Shown here in pieces: positions 7,601-8,904 of a DNA stretch of 8,904 bases (position 1 is its first letter; every line of letters starts with the position of its first letter). The stretch is from Spirochaetales bacterium. Lineage in GTDB: Bacteria; Spirochaetota; Spirochaetia; SZUA-6; DRHE01. The stretch spans positions 1 to 8,904 of the forward strand of contig JAFGQJ010000380.1 of NCBI GenBank assembly GCA_016935715.1, written 5' to 3'. The notes under the pieces are model-generated. The model was not told the DNA's origin. It worked only from the letters and a program-made list of their open reading frames with translations, and made no database searches. A program made the position numbers and the translations under genes.

Positions 7601-8904
7601 AAGCGGAGGCTCCTTCCCTCCGGTTCCACGCTCAGGGCCAGGTCGTCGAAACTGGTCTGCCCGATCACGAGGGAGCTGCTCTCAATGGCGAGGGACTCCG
7701 CCTTACGGCTTATCCGCAGAGTCGCATCGAGATTCTGCCCCGCCCTGGCATCGACATCGTCAAATCGCAGCAGGCCCGAGGGAAGGAGGTTGGCGATCAG
7801 GATATTCCCGTTGAACTCCGCCCTCCCCCTGGATGAATGGACGGTCAGAGGATTGAGGTACAGGATCTCTTCATTTCCGCTCAGGCGGCTGACGATGGTC
7901 ATGTCGAAGGGCAGAACCTCATCGGGAGGCTCGACCCTCAGATCCGCCTTGTACTGCGGGCGAAGCTCATCCAGATTGAGGACAAAGGAACCGGTGGAGC
8001 TGACGGAGCTCATCAGGTACGGATTGAAGCGCTCGAAGGAACCGGTGAGCCGGATGAGATCAGCAGGACGGAAGCCTTCGGCGACGAAAGTCACGCTCAG
8101 GTCTCTGCTGCCGGTATCGTAGCTCACCTGCAGATCGAGTGGAGCCCGGTCCTGTATCTTCCTGACCTCGAGGCTGTGCGAGTCGTAGATGACCTGAAGG
8201 GTCTGACGTTTGACGGCGACGGTGTCCGTGGACAGGCTGTGGATCTGCAGGGCCAGATCCGACCAGGCAAAGAACCTGTCCATTGAGCCGCTGATCTTCA
8301 TCCGCGCGGCCAGCCAGGCCGGCATCGCCGATCCTGATCTGGCGTGACGGGCTTCGAAGTTTCCCCGCACCGTGATGTCGTACAGGTCCTGCCGGCTGGC
8401 GACAGTGAAAAATAGGTTCTCGACTCCCACCCGCCACTCCCGGTAGGTGTAGCGAAGGGTTATGTTCGTTCCGCTCAGATCGATGCGGGGCGCTGCAGCT
8501 TCCCGCGGGCCAATACGACCGCCCCGCACCAGCAGCCCGCCTCCGGCCTCCGCGCTGCTGGTGCGCAGGGCATCGATGAGCTCCAGCAGCTCCCTGTCCC
8601 GATCGTAGTCGACGTCGAAATACGAATTGGCGATCTGGATCTCCGAGACGGCCAGTGCTGCGGATCCGCTGGACAGCAGCTTGATCAGGTTGTAGTAGAT
8701 CTTCACCCGGCTGATTCGAAGCAGCACCTCATCCGGGTCCTCCCGGCTGTAGATCTCCAGTTCCCGGATTCCGAGATAGCCGAAAACCGAAGGCGACACG
8801 CTCTGATAGCGTATCTCGCGGTCGATCCGGGTCTTCAGCATGCCGATGATCTCGGTTTTGAGCTCCTCCATTCTCCGGTCCAGGCGGGTGCCGATCTGCT
8901 GTAC
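4615..8904 (-). CDS. tamB: TamB-like translocation/assembly module protein (DUF490), N-terminus outside the window
   Basis: TamB proteins are inner-membrane-anchored periplasmic bridges with a hydrophobic beta-groove. They work with TamA or BamA in outer-membrane protein assembly, and related AsmA-like proteins move phospholipids. The window holds 1429 codons. The frame is open to the right edge (11 residues precede the Met at 8871), and no membrane anchor is visible, so the true start lies upstream. The first 60 residues resemble the AsmA/TamB segment after the anchor, with IRYQSVSPSVFGYLGIRELEIY. The middle, about 80-970, is repetitive beta-strand sequence. Numbering from the 8871 Met, the DUF490-type C-terminal region covers about 970-1418, including FGPVNDPDWVGYL, EIKIYLEANN (about 1230), LNLIGGTILNRF (about 1258), LGKYLGTDLFLEALVRF, and a terminal strand SIGLSWKYSY. 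I saw a single cysteine (ANSCRI, near 5545). The TGA is at 4617-4615, 25 nt before bamA. The homologue beside bamA in Borrelia has been reported to interact with BamA, so a shared complex is likely here. Confidence 0.92.
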   Translation of the reverse strand, partial: VQQIGTRLDRRMEELKTEIIGMLKTRIDREIRYQSVSPSVFGYLGIRELEIYSREDPDEVLLRISRVKIYYNLIKLLSSGSAALAVSEIQIANSYFDVDYDRDRELLELIDALRTSSAEAGGGLLVRGGRIGPREAAAPRIDLSGTNITLRYTYREWRVGVENLFFTVASRQDLYDITVRGNFEARHARSGSAMPAWLAARMKISGSMDRFFAWSDLALQIHSLSTDTVAVKRQTLQVIYDSHSLEVRKIQDRAPLDLQVSYDTGSRDLSVTFVAEGFRPADLIRLTGSFERFNPYLMSSVSSTGSFVLNLDELRPQYKADLRVEPPDEVLPFDMTIVSRLSGNEEILYLNPLTVHSSRGRAEFNGNILIANLLPSGLLRFDDVDARAGQNLDATLRISRKAESLAIESSSLVIGQTSFDDLALSVEPEGRSLRFALAAALREAPARGSVTATGELDWRTRLTMKAQADVEDLPLDTLYRLLGARPVLSPRAEQQLHRFSVSLAAGGSTDFSDFTLSGEQIEIIERARPENFLRLRATMDRYGAQVDDIQLRWQDYSMRGDVEMEWIEETMELSSLFWVQEIPYQLEVDFLPGGSVRFGGSYGLEGYYRSDRTVIPVPQAGNVRQTWGRPFRLRSENLPIALKEGTMFASFDVLGLMGSGASIYTSPSTVRIRNIPFSTIRKNSLDLAFTIIDEEISLDSIAYQDEYSSLSGSGRGNLRRLLPLQGGGSIRLQGGEELYSSEARVDGGRVEGRLEFARSPIKRLGIETVNGDISGSLTVDGMLPQPDVSLLVALNNGRLNLDPLDLDLAATYSADSLRLGSLNASFLNHRITGGRGSIEVETGEFAFESEYRAEYFQQIVDLRIDLRGSIGELPWPPSLDGILENESEGVLSFSDITVDGQQRPGWAVALSGDQGVLTFSGGPGDSIEGAAGRDGSFTLNLGQPLPVQGRWRGTIARNQLDSHFTVTALDMRMINTMTPNTDVFTFTAGSAAGDLRIFGPVNDPDWVGYLDVSRAELSFKPSPDPVKPLNARLIFDGKSFTLPRTTSYSGKTKIEGEGFFYIDHWVPEGVELIFYAQEYPGVHIAYAFDPVFVDGYATGAVRVRSDRTTAILDGKIQANSCRIAMLRDEEQRTVSRQPAIPLLVDMDISTGRSVEFFWPAMNFPIIRTFARQGEQISLYVNDETSEFFIEGEVEIRGGEIFYFDRSFYLRQGSISFEERVDEFDPWIYALAEIRERDLNDEEIKIYLEANNKLSMFSPRFYSDPSRPDVEILNLIGGTILNRFEQTDFGTAAVMLTSDIIGQFGILTPLERAVREILNLDLFTVRTQFLQNVLVGKIRGENLVENRFNPLDNTTLTLGKYLGTDLFLEALVRFQNVEDLTTTSNIRTEGELNLEWVTPFFLLEWTFTPSHPENLFLTDNSIGLSWKYSY

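Noticed and set aside
4643..8286. Several plus-strand open frames of 70-200 codons opposite tamB, and minus-strand out-of-frame ORFs within tamB
   Set aside because: All lie within the continuous TamB frame, lack ribosome-binding sites and recognisable motifs, and have Arg/Ser/Pro-rich shadow composition.
1..8904. CRISPR arrays, insertion sequences, tRNA or rRNA genes, riboswitches, defence genes
   Set aside because: I saw no direct-repeat arrays, transposase signatures, terminal inverted repeats or structural RNA signatures. Nearly all of the window is dense housekeeping coding sequence.

Overview
This window is an outer-membrane biogenesis operon, tamB-bamA-skp(ompH)-ruvX, read entirely on the minus strand. 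It is followed, still on the minus strand, by the 5' part of mutS. The order TamB, BamA, OmpH/Skp, MutS is the one I recall from spirochaetes (Treponema pallidum TP0325-TP0328, Borrelia burgdorferi BB0794-BB0797). The window has no plasmid, phage or transposon marks. By eye it is GC-rich (roughly 60%), with G/C-ending codons throughout. My best inference is a chromosomal segment of a free-living, GC-rich spirochaete. That rests on synteny and protein character, not on a database search.

Layout from the upstream (right) end: 8904-4615 is the C-terminal bulk of a very large TamB, whose N-terminal anchor lies outside the window. After 25 nt comes bamA (4589-1950), with a signal peptide, five POTRA domains and an Omp85 barrel ending in Phe. 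After 8 nt comes skp (1941-1384), whose Shine-Dalgarno overlaps the bamA stop codon. After 1 nt comes ruvX (1382-966). These spacings indicate one transcript with coupled translation. At 965-696 there is a 270-nt interval with a probable small plus-strand gene for a proline-rich 56-aa protein (741-911), a divergent promoter region at about 683-733, and GC-rich inverted repeats. The N-terminal 231 codons of mutS (695-1) run off the left edge.

Functionally, Skp would chaperone unfolded outer-membrane proteins across the periplasm, BamA would insert them, and TamB (with BamA or a TamA-like partner) would bridge the inner and outer membranes for protein and/or phospholipid transport. RuvX (16S rRNA maturation or Holliday-junction resolvase-like nuclease) and MutS (mismatch repair) are housekeeping nucleic-acid genes next to the envelope operon.

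I found no clearly new multi-gene system. The least explained items are the small proline-rich ORF facing mutS, the mutS promoter that implies an almost leaderless mRNA, and two unusual points in BamA: a long acidic/proline-rich third surface loop, and ARGW where the family usually has VRGF.
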